Origin: Bacteroidaceae bacterium HV4-6-C5C
GTDB lineage: Bacteria; Bacteroidota; Bacteroidia; Bacteroidales; Bacteroidaceae
Length of the DNA stretch: 64,000 bases
Assembly (NCBI GenBank): GCA_007896885.1
Contig: VOIU01000014.1
Coordinates: 29,944 to 93,943 of the forward strand
Direction: 5' to 3'
Below the pieces are notes generated by a model that saw nothing but the letters and a program-made list of their open reading frames with translations, was not told the DNA's origin and did not search any database. A program made the position numbers and the translations under genes. This document shows positions 54,748 to 63,766 of the stretch, in pieces. The stretch's first letter is position 1; each line of letters opens with the position of its first letter.

Positions 54748-56394
54748 ATGACTAAAAGTGCATTGCAAATTGCAAGGGCTGCTTACCAGCCTAAACTCCC
54801 AAAAGCGTTGAAGGGCGCTGTTAAAGTAATGGAGGGTGCGCCTACCCAATCCATTGCTGATCAGGAAGCAATTAAAAAGTTGTTCCCGAATACATACGGA
54901 ATGCCTTTAATTACATTTGAAAGTACAGATAAAGCTGCTGAATTCCCTGTTATCAATGTAGGTGTAATTTTATCCGGCGGTCAAGCTCCGGGTGGACATA
55001 ATGTGATATCGGGTATTTTTGATGGTATTAAGAAGTTGAATAAGGATAGCAAATTGTATGGCTTTATTCTTGGTCCTGGTGGCTTGGTAGACCATAACTA
55101 TATGGAGCTTACCGCTGATATCATTGACGAGTATCGTAATACCGGTGGTTTTGACATCATTGGTTCCGGACGTACAAAATTGGAGAAAGAAGAACAATTT
55201 GAAAAAGGCTATGAGATCCTAAAGGAATTAGGTATTAAAGCTCTAGTTATAATTGGAGGTGATGACTCCAATACTAACGCATGTGTATTGGCCGAATATT
55301 ATGCAGCTAAACAAAGTGGCGTTCAGGTAATCGGTTGTCCGAAAACAATCGATGGTGACTTGAAAAACGAGATGATTGAAACTTCTTTTGGCTTTGACAC
55401 AGCATGTAAGGTCTATTCTGAAGTAATCGGTAATATTCAACGTGACTGTAACTCTGCACGTAAATACTGGCACTTCATCAAATTGATGGGCCGTTCAGCT
55501 TCTCATATTGCATTGGAGTGTGCGTTGCAAACTCAACCAAATATCTGTATCATTTCTGAGGAGGTTGAGTCTAAAGATATGTCTTTGGATGATATTGTGA
55601 CTTCCATAGCTCAGGTGGTTGCTGCACGTGCTGCCCAGGGTAATAACTTTGGTACAGTACTTATACCGGAAGGATTGATAGAATTTATTCCTGCCATGAA
55701 GCGTTTGATTTCTGAATTGAATGATTTTCTAGCTGCAAATGCAGAAGAATTTTCTCACATTAAGAAATCTCATCAACGTGATTATATTATCAGCAAACTT
55801 TCTAAAGAAAATGCAGCTGTTTATGCCAGCCTGCCCGAAGGTGTTGCCCGTCAGTTATCATTGGACCGTGACCCACACGGAAATGTACAAGTATCTCTTA
55901 TTGAAACAGAGAAGTTATTGTCTGAAATGGTAGCTACTAAACTTGCTTCATGGAAAGAAGAAGGAAAATATGTAGGTAAGTTTGCTGCTCAACATCACTT
56001 CTTCGGATATGAAGGACGTTGCGCTGCCCCGTCTAATTACGATGCTGATTATTGCTATTCATTGGGCTATGCTGCATCTGCTTTAATCGCAGATGGCAAA
56101 ACCGGTTATATGGCTTCAGTTCGTAATACGACAGCTCCTGCCGACCAATGGGTTGCAGGTGGTGTGCCCATCACGATGATGATGAATATGGAACGTCGTC
56201 ACGGCGAGATGAAACCGGTAATTCAGAAAGCATTGGTGAAGTTGGATGGTGCTCCATTCAAGGCATTTGCTGCAAAACGCGATAGTTGGGCAATGGTAAC
56301 AGATTATGTATATCCGGGCCCTATTCAATACTTTGGTCCTACAGAAGTTTGTGATCAGCCGACTAAAACATTACAATTAGAACAAGCTAAATAG
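54748..56394 (+). CDS. pfp: Diphosphate-dependent phosphofructokinase
   Basis: This 548-residue enzyme has GGQAPGGHN (77-85), GGDDSNTNA (170-178) and [10 protein letters not shown] (198-207). The second Asp of GGDD is the residue that marks PPi-dependent rather than ATP-dependent enzymes. The length is that of the long, plant-beta-like PFP group. It interconverts fructose 6-phosphate and fructose 1,6-bisphosphate with PPi/phosphate, the usual glycolytic step in Bacteroides. It is preceded by its own truncated duplicate. Confidence 0.95.
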   Translation: MTKSALQIARAAYQPKLPKALKGAVKVMEGAPTQSIADQEAIKKLFPNTYGMPLITFESTDKAAEFPVINVGVILSGGQAPGGHNVISGIFDGIKKLNKDSKLYGFILGPGGLVDHNYMELTADIIDEYRNTGGFDIIGSGRTKLEKEEQFEKGYEILKELGIKALVIIGGDDSNTNACVLAEYYAAKQSGVQVIGCPKTIDGDLKNEMIETSFGFDTACKVYSEVIGNIQRDCNSARKYWHFIKLMGRSASHIALECALQTQPNICIISEEVESKDMSLDDIVTSIAQVVAARAAQGNNFGTVLIPEGLIEFIPAMKRLISELNDFLAANAEEFSHIKKSHQRDYIISKLSKENAAVYASLPEGVARQLSLDRDPHGNVQVSLIETEKLLSEMVATKLASWKEEGKYVGKFAAQHHFFGYEGRCAAPSNYDADYCYSLGYAASALIADGKTGYMASVRNTTAPADQWVAGGVPITMMMNMERRHGEMKPVIQKALVKLDGAPFKAFAAKRDSWAMVTDYVYPGPIQYFGPTEVCDQPTKTLQLEQAK

Positions 56395-56408
56395 TAGCTC
56401 TCCCTAAC

Positions 56409-56502
56409 AAAAAGCTGTGTCCGAAGTTTCTACTCTTTAATTTTTCTTTATGCTATGCATATAAGAAAGTATATCGAGAAAAGCTTTAGGCACAGTTTTT
56501 TA
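56409..56502 (+). terminator. Possible long-loop terminator of pfp
   Basis: AAAAAGCTGTGTCC at 56409-56422 can pair with GGCACAGTTTTTT at 56489-56501 with one bulged base, and a T run follows. The loop of about 65 nt is long, so this is tentative. Confidence 0.4.
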
Positions 56503-56666
56503 TTTTATCTTTCTCTTTGGATAACAACACTTTTATTAAGATATATGGTCATATGGGGATACTTCGGAATGTAGCTTCAATTCTTGTTTATTATTAATGA
56601 GTGTGGTTGATAACAACAGTTATTAGGCCTTTTTCGAAGCTCCAAGTATGAAAAGCCATTTTTTTC

Positions 56667-56687
56667 ATGTACATTTGTGATGTACAT
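56667..56687 (+). promoter_or_regulatory. -7 element TACATTTG within an inverted repeat, ahead of the GH25 gene
   Basis: TACATTTG at 56670-56677 fits the -7 consensus. It lies inside ATGTACA-N7-TGTACAT (56667-56687), a perfect 7-bp inverted repeat that could be a repressor site. The ATG is at 56725. Confidence 0.5.
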
Positions 56688-56724
56688 ATTTTACATTTAA
56701 TTATCGCTCCATTTATCAGATATT

Positions 56725-57579
56725 ATGGTTGCACAGAAAGGACGTACCAAGCCTAGAAAATCTGCGACTCCACGCAAGAAGACTACTCGCTCATCGAAGA
56801 AACATCGGGAACGAGTAATGCCCGTCTGGCTGCGCAACATCATCGCACTTTTTATTATAGCGTTCTTCTCTGTAGCATTTTATTGGTTTTTTGTCCGTCC
56901 GTATGCTTATCGTTGGCGACCTTGTAATGGTATAAAAGCGTATGGAGTCTGTATGCCGATGGACTATGAAGTTCATGGCATTGACGTTTCTCATCATCAA
57001 GGTTTTATTAATTGGGATCAGTTGTGCAATAATAAGAATCTTAATTTCCCTATCCAATTTATCTTTATAAAAGCTACAGAGGGAGGAGATCATAGTGACT
57101 TTGCTTTTCAACACAACTTTCGGGAAGCGCGACGTCATGGGTTTATTCGGGGAGCCTATCATTATTTTAATCCAAAGACAGATCCTTTGAGACAGGCGGA
57201 TTTTTTTATTCGTACAGTGCCACTTACTGAAGGTGATTTACCTCCCGTACTTGATGTGGAAAAGACAGGTAATCGTTCTATCCCTCAATTCCGGATGGCT
57301 GTAAAAACTTGGCTCAATCGTGTTGAAGCTCATTATGGAGTGAAGCCGATCTTGTATACTTCCTATAAATTTAAGACAAAGTACCTCGATGATCCTGCAT
57401 TTAATACCTATCCATATTGGATTGCCCATTACTATGTGGATTCAGTAAAGTATGAAGGCCATTGGAATTTTTGGCAACATACTGATGTCGGCACAGTACC
57501 GGGAATTAAGGAGGATGTTGACCTTAATGTGTTCAACGGGTCATTAAACGAGTTGAAAGCTTTAGCTCTCCATAAGTAA
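56725..57579 (+). CDS. GH25 family lysozyme, membrane-anchored
   Basis: This 284-residue protein has a basic cytoplasmic N-terminus (about 1-35, rich in Lys/Arg), one membrane helix (about 37-58) and a GH25 catalytic domain (about 80-280) with HGIDVSHHQG, FIKATEGG, GAYHYF, PPVLDVEK (catalytic Asp/Glu) and FWQHTD. It would cut the glycan strand of peptidoglycan from a position anchored in the inner membrane. An operator-like inverted repeat covers its promoter. Confidence 0.92.
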   Translation: MVAQKGRTKPRKSATPRKKTTRSSKKHRERVMPVWLRNIIALFIIAFFSVAFYWFFVRPYAYRWRPCNGIKAYGVCMPMDYEVHGIDVSHHQGFINWDQLCNNKNLNFPIQFIFIKATEGGDHSDFAFQHNFREARRHGFIRGAYHYFNPKTDPLRQADFFIRTVPLTEGDLPPVLDVEKTGNRSIPQFRMAVKTWLNRVEAHYGVKPILYTSYKFKTKYLDDPAFNTYPYWIAHYYVDSVKYEGHWNFWQHTDVGTVPGIKEDVDLNVFNGSLNELKALALHK

Positions 57580-57641
57580 ACTCGTTTTTGTCGTCATGTT
57601 AATGATATTATTCATTACATTTTCTTCTCTTTAATTAAATT

Positions 57642-58484
57642 TCACAAGGTAAACTTCACGCTAGCCCAATTATTCTTTTCTTTATAGTGAAGATAATGCA
57701 GCCCGTTCTCTTCAGCTTTTGCACGGAGGAGTGGGATATCTTCTACATAAAATCCGCTGATATAAAGTTCAGAACCCGGAGTCATACAGCTGACATATTT
57801 TTGCATGTCATTGAGTAAGATATTGCGGTTAATATTGGCAATGATAACATCAAAAGGTCCTTTCCCTTCCAATGAAGATGCATCACCTTGAGAGACAGTA
57901 ATATTATCTACCCCGTTTAACTCTATATTTTCTAATGAATTACGTACACACCATTCATCAATATCAATAGCTGTGCATGGAGATGCGCCTCGCATGCGTG
58001 CCAAGATGGCCAGAATTGATGTTCCACATCCCATGTCGAGCAGTGATTTCCCTTTCAACTCCGCTTCGAGTAATTCTGCGATGATCAGACTTGTTGTCTC
58101 ATGATGTCCCGTTCCGAAAGCCATCTGTGGATTGATGACAATATCATATTCCACTTTAGGTATATCATGATGGAAGGTACTATGAATGGCACAGCGGTTA
58201 TCAATGACAATCGGTTGAAAGAAATTCTTCTCCCACTCTTCGTTCCAGTCTTTATCTTCAGCTTCTTTCCAAGTGTATTCTATGGATGTATTGGAAAGAG
58301 GAAAACTGCTGATTACTTCTTTAACATCTTCTTCCACATAAAGATCTTTTTGAATATATGCATCCAATCCATCAGATTGCTCAATAAAGCTTTCGAACCC
58401 TGCATCGCCAAGGATTCCTGCTAAAACATCATTTACTATTTCTGTATTCGGATTGGTTTTAAAGTGGAATTCTAAATATTTCAT
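57642..58484 (-). CDS. prmA: Ribosomal protein L11 methyltransferase
   Basis: About 280 residues from the ATG at 58484 (MKYLEFHFKTNPNTE). It has an N-terminal substrate domain (about 1-90), then an SAM-methyltransferase domain with FGTGHHETTSLI, SLLDMGCGTSILAI and the NPPY-like VIIANINRNIL. It trimethylates ribosomal protein L11. An in-frame ATG at 58517 overlaps a consensus -7 element, so the shorter start is taken. Confidence 0.93.
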   Translation of the reverse strand: MKYLEFHFKTNPNTEIVNDVLAGILGDAGFESFIEQSDGLDAYIQKDLYVEEDVKEVISSFPLSNTSIEYTWKEAEDKDWNEEWEKNFFQPIVIDNRCAIHSTFHHDIPKVEYDIVINPQMAFGTGHHETTSLIIAELLEAELKGKSLLDMGCGTSILAILARMRGASPCTAIDIDEWCVRNSLENIELNGVDNITVSQGDASSLEGKGPFDVIIANINRNILLNDMQKYVSCMTPGSELYISGFYVEDIPLLRAKAEENGLHYLHYKEKNNWASVKFTL

Positions 58485-58514
58485 GCTAAAAATTATCATT
58501 TTTGTTAGGAACTG

Positions 58515-58522
58515 CAAACCTA
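58515..58522 (-). promoter_or_regulatory. -7 element TAGGTTTG of prmA
   Basis: An exact TAnnTTTG match on the minus strand, 30 bp before the ATG at 58484; it rules against the longer start. Confidence 0.5.
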
Positions 58523-58665
58523 CATGATAATTGGTGAATTCACAAGTTTGTCCATCGGAATTTGCCTTCTAGAGTGAATATTAGGGTTTTAATTCATTCG
58601 TTCTATTTAGGGAAATCCCTATTAATGTTTGGGGGAAATCTCCCGTGAGTAGTAAATCCGGCTGC

Positions 58666-58673
58666 TATCTTTG
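58666..58673 (+). promoter_or_regulatory. -7 element TATCTTTG of the Ser/Gly-rich protein gene
   Basis: An exact TAnnTTTG match 47 bp before the ATG at 58721, without a well-placed -33 TTTG. Confidence 0.5.
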
Positions 58674-58720
58674 CAATGTGAAAAAGTAGATATTTTAAAA
58701 CCTATAAACCACACTTAAAT

Positions 58721-60139
58721 ATGAAAAAGATTGTTTTTTTATCGCTTTTGGCTTTCTGCCTCCCATGGATGTTGGCAGCACAAAGCATAGATGACGACCT
58801 TTACTACGTACCCTCTAAGGAAAAGAAGGAACAGAAACAGACGACGACGAAAGTGTCCTCCTCTAAAGAAGAAATCGTGGTAAAGTCTAATACGCCGACA
58901 ACGGTTTATACCTCTCCCGGTCAGACTACTATTGTGGTTCGCGATCGTAAAGGTAAGACCCGTGACATAGATGAATATAACCGTCGTTATAGTTCTAAAG
59001 AAAATGATTTTAGCTACGACAATGATACATTGTATGTAGATGAGAAAGATGTTCCGGATCCTGATGGAGAATGGGTAAGTGGATTTGATGGCTCGCAAGA
59101 TGATTATGAATATGCCATGCGCATTATCCGTTTCCGTAATCCGCGTTACGCCATTAGTATTAGTAGCCCTTTATATTGGGATGTGGTCTATGGCATGAAT
59201 TCTTGGGATTGGAACGTATATACAGATGGCCTTTATGCTTATGCTTTCCCAACCTTCTCTAATCGCATGTGGTGGGATTGGCGTTATAATTCCTATGGCT
59301 GGGGATGGGGATATCCATCTTATTATGGTTGGGGTTATCCTTCCTATGGCTGGGGTGGATTTTATAACGACTGGTACGTTGGCTGGGGCGGCTGGTATGG
59401 TGGCTGGAGCTGGGGACATCATCATTCCGGTTGGGGACATGGTTACTATCCCGGCGATGGTGGAAGTCACTGGGGAGGTGGATGGGCTGGTACATATACC
59501 AATCGTCGGTCTATTAGTTCACGTCCCGATGGCATGACTCGTAGAGTTGTTGCTTCCGATAGATCAGTTTCTTCAAGAGGCGGGTATATGGTAGGACAGG
59601 ACGGTACGGTAAGACGTGGTTCTTCCACTTCCGTGAGACGCGTTATCGGAACCCGTTCTACATCAGATGATCTTATACGTCGTGGAGTGAGTGGGCGTAC
59701 CGATGCTGCTTCTTCCAGAAGTTCAATGTATACTCGCCCGAGCAGTACACGCAGCAGTTCATACGATACTAACATCGATGGCATACGTAGTAGCCGTAGA
59801 TCGTATTATGATGGTGGTTCGCAAGATTCACGTACCGGAACAGTAATTGTACCAAGTAGTCGCTCTTCTTCATCAGTACGTTCCAGTGGAGTTTCAACAT
59901 ATTCACGTGGTTCTTCAGAGAGTTCATCACGTAGCTATTCCGGTAGTAATGACCGTACATATAGTACACGTAGTAGTTCTCGCTCTTACGAAAGTTCTCC
60001 TTCCTATAACAGCAGTTCACGCTCAAGTAGCAGTAGCAGCAGTTATTCATCCGGTGGAAGTAGTAGTTCTTCACGTTCCAGTGGTGGCAGTAGCTCCGGT
60101 GGAGGTGGATCTTCACGTTCGGGTGGAGGTAGACGTTAA
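58721..60139 (+). CDS. Exported low-complexity protein (Trp/Gly/Tyr-rich then Ser/Arg-rich)
   Basis: This 472-residue protein has a signal peptide (MKKIVFLSLLAFCLPWMLAA, then QS), a charged stretch (about 30-125), a globular-looking stretch to about 180, a Trp/Gly/Tyr-rich segment (about 180-255, repeating GWG and YGW words) and a C-terminal half of Ser, Arg and Gly (RSSS-type words) to the end. No catalytic domain was recognised. The composition suggests an extended or self-associating envelope protein. It is followed at 44 bp by an OmpP1/FadL-like gene, probably in one operon. Start and frame are clear despite many antisense frames caused by the repeats. Confidence 0.85.
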   Translation: MKKIVFLSLLAFCLPWMLAAQSIDDDLYYVPSKEKKEQKQTTTKVSSSKEEIVVKSNTPTTVYTSPGQTTIVVRDRKGKTRDIDEYNRRYSSKENDFSYDNDTLYVDEKDVPDPDGEWVSGFDGSQDDYEYAMRIIRFRNPRYAISISSPLYWDVVYGMNSWDWNVYTDGLYAYAFPTFSNRMWWDWRYNSYGWGWGYPSYYGWGYPSYGWGGFYNDWYVGWGGWYGGWSWGHHHSGWGHGYYPGDGGSHWGGGWAGTYTNRRSISSRPDGMTRRVVASDRSVSSRGGYMVGQDGTVRRGSSTSVRRVIGTRSTSDDLIRRGVSGRTDAASSRSSMYTRPSSTRSSSYDTNIDGIRSSRRSYYDGGSQDSRTGTVIVPSSRSSSSVRSSGVSTYSRGSSESSSRSYSGSNDRTYSTRSSSRSYESSPSYNSSSRSSSSSSSYSSGGSSSSSRSSGGSSSGGGGSSRSGGGRR

Positions 60140-60183
60140 CAAGGATTCTGTTTTACCAAAGTTTGATTTAAAAGAATTCAATT

Positions 60184-61830
60184 ATGAAAAGACAAATAAT
60201 ATTAGGAGCTCTTTTCCTGATAGGAGGGATAGGAGCACAAGGGCAGAATGTGTATGATGCTGCCAATATAATCAATAAAGATTTGAGTGGAACAGCCCGT
60301 TTTGTTGGCATGGGTGGTGCTATGGGAGCACTGGGTGGCGATATCTCGACTATTGGGACAAATCCTGCCGGTATAGGACTCTTCCGTAGTAATGATATCA
60401 ACACTTCATTTAGCTTTTCGACATTGAACACGGAAAGCAAATACAACGGAAGTACATTTAGTACGGATAAAAATCGTTGGGATCTTAATAATATAGGTGC
60501 TGTCTTTACTACTAAGATAGGAGATCAGGGTTCTTTACGCTATGTGAACTTCGGATTTAATTATCAACGGAGCAAGTCTTTCTATCGCAATATGAATATG
60601 GCGGGAGACTTAGGAGGTATGTCACAAACTTTCTTTATGGCTTCAGCTTCCGATGGTCTCAATCCGTCATATTGGGATAATGGAAACCATTACAACAATA
60701 ATGATATAGGATGGCTCCCGGCGTTGGGATATGATGGTTTTCTCATTAATCCCTCGGAGACAACTTCTGAGACCAAATATCCTTTGAAAGATGCAAATGG
60801 GAATCAGATTAAAGATAAAGATGGAAATCCTTTATTTTTGAATTATGATTTCTTTAATAGCATTGTGGGTAATAGTGCACAAGTACGTGACTTCCATTCA
60901 AGGGAAAGAGGCGGTATTGATCAATATGACTTTAATGTGGCTCTAAACTTTAATGATCGTGCATATTTCGGTTTGACCATTGGAGCTTATAATGTGGATT
61001 ATACTAAGAATAGCTATTATGATGAAGACTTTGGAAATGGCGAAGGATATATTTTACAAAGTTGGAATAATATTAGTGGTACAGGGTTTGATTTTAAATT
61101 GGGAACGATATTACGCCCATTTGAATATTCTCCTTTGCGTATAGGCTTGGCTATTCATACTCCGGTATTCTATAACCTGACTTTGGCCACAAGCGCTCGA
61201 ATGGAATCTGATGTTTATGCCAGTGCTGATGCAACGAATACTACAAAGCATATTATTGATACACAAAATCAGCTAAACGGTGATATGAAACGTGACTTTA
61301 AGCTAAACACTCCATGGAAATATAATTTGAGTTTGGGTTATACTTTCGGTAGTAATTTGGCACTAGGTGCGGAATATGAATACCAAGATTATTCTACGAT
61401 GAAATTTAAATATGCAGATAATGGAGATGCCATGGATGTTGAAACAGAAGGAGCTAAAGCTGCTACAAAAGGTGTTAATACTTTTCGTATAGGTGCTGAA
61501 TATAAGGTAATTCCCGAATTTGCTTTTCGCTTGGGGTATAACTATACTTCTGCTATATTTAAGAATGATGCCATTAAAGATCTTCCACTGAATTCAATAC
61601 AAACCGATACTGATTTTACAAACTTACAAGCAATGAATACATATACCATTGGTGTAGGCTATCGCGGATCATCTTTTTATGCAGATTTGGCTTATAAGTA
61701 TTCTATGCAGAAATCAGATTTTTATCCATTCTGGTATCTGGAAGGAAATAAAATAGAGAAGCCCCAAAATGCTACAAAGGTATCAGACTCTCGTAGCCAG
61801 GTTTTATTGACCTTGGGCTTCAGATTCTAA
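60184..61830 (+). CDS. OmpP1/FadL-like outer-membrane protein
   Basis: This 548-residue protein has a signal peptide (MKRQIILGALFLIGGIGAQG), then GTARFVGMGGAMGALGGDIS and TNPAGIGLFRSND, the N-terminal hallmark of the OMPP1/FadL/TodX family in Bacteroidetes (often labelled hemin receptor). The rest is amphipathic strands ending in LLTLGFRF with a terminal Phe, as in barrels. It may admit hydrophobic compounds; no substrate can be told. It is ended by a good terminator. Confidence 0.88.
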   Translation: MKRQIILGALFLIGGIGAQGQNVYDAANIINKDLSGTARFVGMGGAMGALGGDISTIGTNPAGIGLFRSNDINTSFSFSTLNTESKYNGSTFSTDKNRWDLNNIGAVFTTKIGDQGSLRYVNFGFNYQRSKSFYRNMNMAGDLGGMSQTFFMASASDGLNPSYWDNGNHYNNNDIGWLPALGYDGFLINPSETTSETKYPLKDANGNQIKDKDGNPLFLNYDFFNSIVGNSAQVRDFHSRERGGIDQYDFNVALNFNDRAYFGLTIGAYNVDYTKNSYYDEDFGNGEGYILQSWNNISGTGFDFKLGTILRPFEYSPLRIGLAIHTPVFYNLTLATSARMESDVYASADATNTTKHIIDTQNQLNGDMKRDFKLNTPWKYNLSLGYTFGSNLALGAEYEYQDYSTMKFKYADNGDAMDVETEGAKAATKGVNTFRIGAEYKVIPEFAFRLGYNYTSAIFKNDAIKDLPLNSIQTDTDFTNLQAMNTYTIGVGYRGSSFYADLAYKYSMQKSDFYPFWYLEGNKIEKPQNATKVSDSRSQVLLTLGFRF

Positions 61831-61884
61831 AAAATAAATATGAAATGATTTAGTCGTTTTTCATTTAATACTTGTTTATAACTC

Positions 61885-61919
61885 AAATCCCCGACTGTAG
61901 ATATAGGCGGGGATTTTTA
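61885..61919 (+). terminator. Terminator of the OmpP1/FadL-like operon
   Basis: Arms AAATCCCCG (61885-61893) and CGGGGATTT (61908-61916) form a 9-bp G/C-rich stem, followed by TTTAA. It lies 54 bp after the stop codon. Confidence 0.8.
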
Positions 61920-62083
61920 ATGATATAACGTTATTCTCTGTTTACTTATAAAAAGTGTATTGTTAAATAGTTTATTTAGTGTTAATAATAAAATTTTATT
62001 CAAAATAATTGTATTATTTTTAGATTCAATTTTATAGAATTAAAATAAGACTTAATTGTTCCACTATTTAAATTAACAGTGCT

Positions 62084-63691
62084 ATGATCTCGAAAATTAG
62101 AATCTATTCTCTATTAATGATTTTATTTATTGCATTATCCTGTTCTAATGATAGAATTGATACATTTGCGAATGCCTTTTCAGTTGAAAAAGAAAAGAAT
62201 GTGGATTATTTGAAGAGTAAATTCTCATTAGCTTTAGCCAAAGTTCTTTCTGAAAATAAAAATGCCAGAGAGTTTATAAAGAATGAAGCCTTAAAGCAGT
62301 TTGATTATGATTACGATGTTTTGTATATGCTGGTTAAAGATAAGACTATCATGGATGGCAAATCTTTGGAAATGCTTTTATTACAACATATGAAAAAAAA
62401 TGACTTATATTCTTTAATACACCAAATTCCAGCCTTAACAATTTTCGTACCTTCTTTACCTGAAAATATTTTTTCTGCAGAGGAATGGAATGTTGAACAG
62501 GAGGTACCGTGTGTCGCTTTCAAAAATGAAAAAGAACAAATTTTATTTGTTGATAGTAAAGGAGAATTCAAAAAAATTAGAGATAATGAAATTCCTGCTT
62601 TCCCTATTGTTGTTGTAAAACCATCAGAAAGAGTTGTTTTACAATCTGAATCTACTAGGAGTTCAGGAACAGTTTTAGAGGGCGAAAATGGATTGAATTT
62701 TGTGTTTGAATATAATGAATTTAATAATCTTACTCACGCTAATATTAAAACTCGATCAGTAGGGGCAACTGAAATACCAGATTCCCTAAAAAAAATTTAT
62801 GATGCAAAAAAGTTTTCAGATGAAAATGGAATTTGGCAAAGAGATTATATTTATTATAATATATCAACAAAGAACGGAAAAGGGGTTTTTCAAAAGAATA
62901 TTTCTGAATGCTTGTATTCTTTTGAATTAATGGGGGATCCTAATAATTCTTTTAGAAATCTATCTGATCAAGCTGATGATCCAAAGTATTATGAAGATGC
63001 ACCTGATTCGCGTAGGCCTAGAGAAAGCTCGTATTGGTATAATGGAAATTATGAGTTCATTATAAGGTTATATGTGAGTAATAATCAACTAACAACGAGT
63101 GAAATAGATAAAGGATTATCTATTTCTCCTTATGATTTGTTTAGTTTAGATTTGCAGCATAAAGAGAATGGTAGGGATACATCTCCGATGATAGCTGTAG
63201 GAGTAAAGGAGTATAAAAAATATTATTTGCCGGAACCTTTGCAACTCTTTGATTGGAATATTGAAAATTATTCTACAGCAATAAAAATATCAATAGAAGA
63301 AAAAGATAATAAAGGAATTATACAAAATGTGGTTGAGACTACAACTACTTTTGCTACAAACTTTGAATTTGATGCTAGTCTAGGGGAAAAAAAGAAGATA
63401 GGAGCAAAATTTGGTGCCTCTTCAACAATACAGCAAAAGATATCAACTACAGTAACAACAAATTTGGATAGCGATCTGCTTGGTGATGTGATAGTCAATT
63501 TTGGGGATGATGTTGTAGTGAAAAATGAAATGGATAGTATAGGTTATTATGTGACCAATGGACGTACTACTAGGACTACGAAAAGTAGTCGCCCTGGAGA
63601 AGTAAGAGTCCCTATTTATAAACCAGCTTTGAATCCGAAGTATAAATCTGGATATTATAAAATAGAGATACTACCCTTAGCTCTATATTAA
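62084..63691 (+). CDS. Unrecognised large lipoprotein
   Basis: This 535-residue protein has a lipobox ending ALSC (Cys at residue 20), then SNDRIDTFANAF. The N-terminal 100 residues are helical; the middle is mixed with a Tyr-rich part around residues 295-330. The stretch about 418-460 alternates Thr/Ser with hydrophobic residues (TTTTFATNFEFDASLG, QQKISTTVTT), which recalls amphipathic beta-hairpins of pore-forming or adhesive proteins, but no family was recognised. An insertion sequence begins directly at its stop codon, so the original C-terminus may have been different. Confidence 0.8.
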   Translation: MISKIRIYSLLMILFIALSCSNDRIDTFANAFSVEKEKNVDYLKSKFSLALAKVLSENKNAREFIKNEALKQFDYDYDVLYMLVKDKTIMDGKSLEMLLLQHMKKNDLYSLIHQIPALTIFVPSLPENIFSAEEWNVEQEVPCVAFKNEKEQILFVDSKGEFKKIRDNEIPAFPIVVVKPSERVVLQSESTRSSGTVLEGENGLNFVFEYNEFNNLTHANIKTRSVGATEIPDSLKKIYDAKKFSDENGIWQRDYIYYNISTKNGKGVFQKNISECLYSFELMGDPNNSFRNLSDQADDPKYYEDAPDSRRPRESSYWYNGNYEFIIRLYVSNNQLTTSEIDKGLSISPYDLFSLDLQHKENGRDTSPMIAVGVKEYKKYYLPEPLQLFDWNIENYSTAIKISIEEKDNKGIIQNVVETTTTFATNFEFDASLGEKKKIGAKFGASSTIQQKISTTVTTNLDSDLLGDVIVNFGDDVVVKNEMDSIGYYVTNGRTTRTTKSSRPGEVRVPIYKPALNPKYKSGYYKIEILPLALY

Positions 63692-63734
63692 AGGGACTAT
63701 CTCATATTTTGGGTAAACGTTAAAACTTACAGGT

Positions 63735-63766
63735 AATCGGATTAGGGTTTATACCTTAATCCGATT
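63735..63766. terminator. Hairpin over the transposase stop codon
   Basis: AATCGGATTAGGGT (63735-63748) pairs with ACCTTAATCCGATT (63753-63766) over about 14 bp with one mismatch. It overlaps the stop codon of the transposase and could end transcripts in either direction, for example read-through from the lipoprotein gene. Confidence 0.5.

Larger units (their letters stand above)
53421..55068 (+). repeat. Copy B of the ~1.65 kb tandem duplication
   Basis: It matches 51761-53420 in gene order. The 5' part of the intact pfp is its last portion. The boundary on the left is the sudden end of pfp identity in copy A at about 53420. Confidence 0.85.
56395..56724. other. Intergenic region between pfp and the GH25 gene
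   Basis: It holds the possible pfp terminator and the operator-like promoter listed next; no gene is seen in the other bases. Confidence 0.5.

Noticed and set aside
59171..60257. Several overlapping frames on both strands within the Ser/Gly-rich gene
   Set aside because: Low-complexity DNA leaves all frames open; only the frame from 58721 has a signal peptide and promoter.
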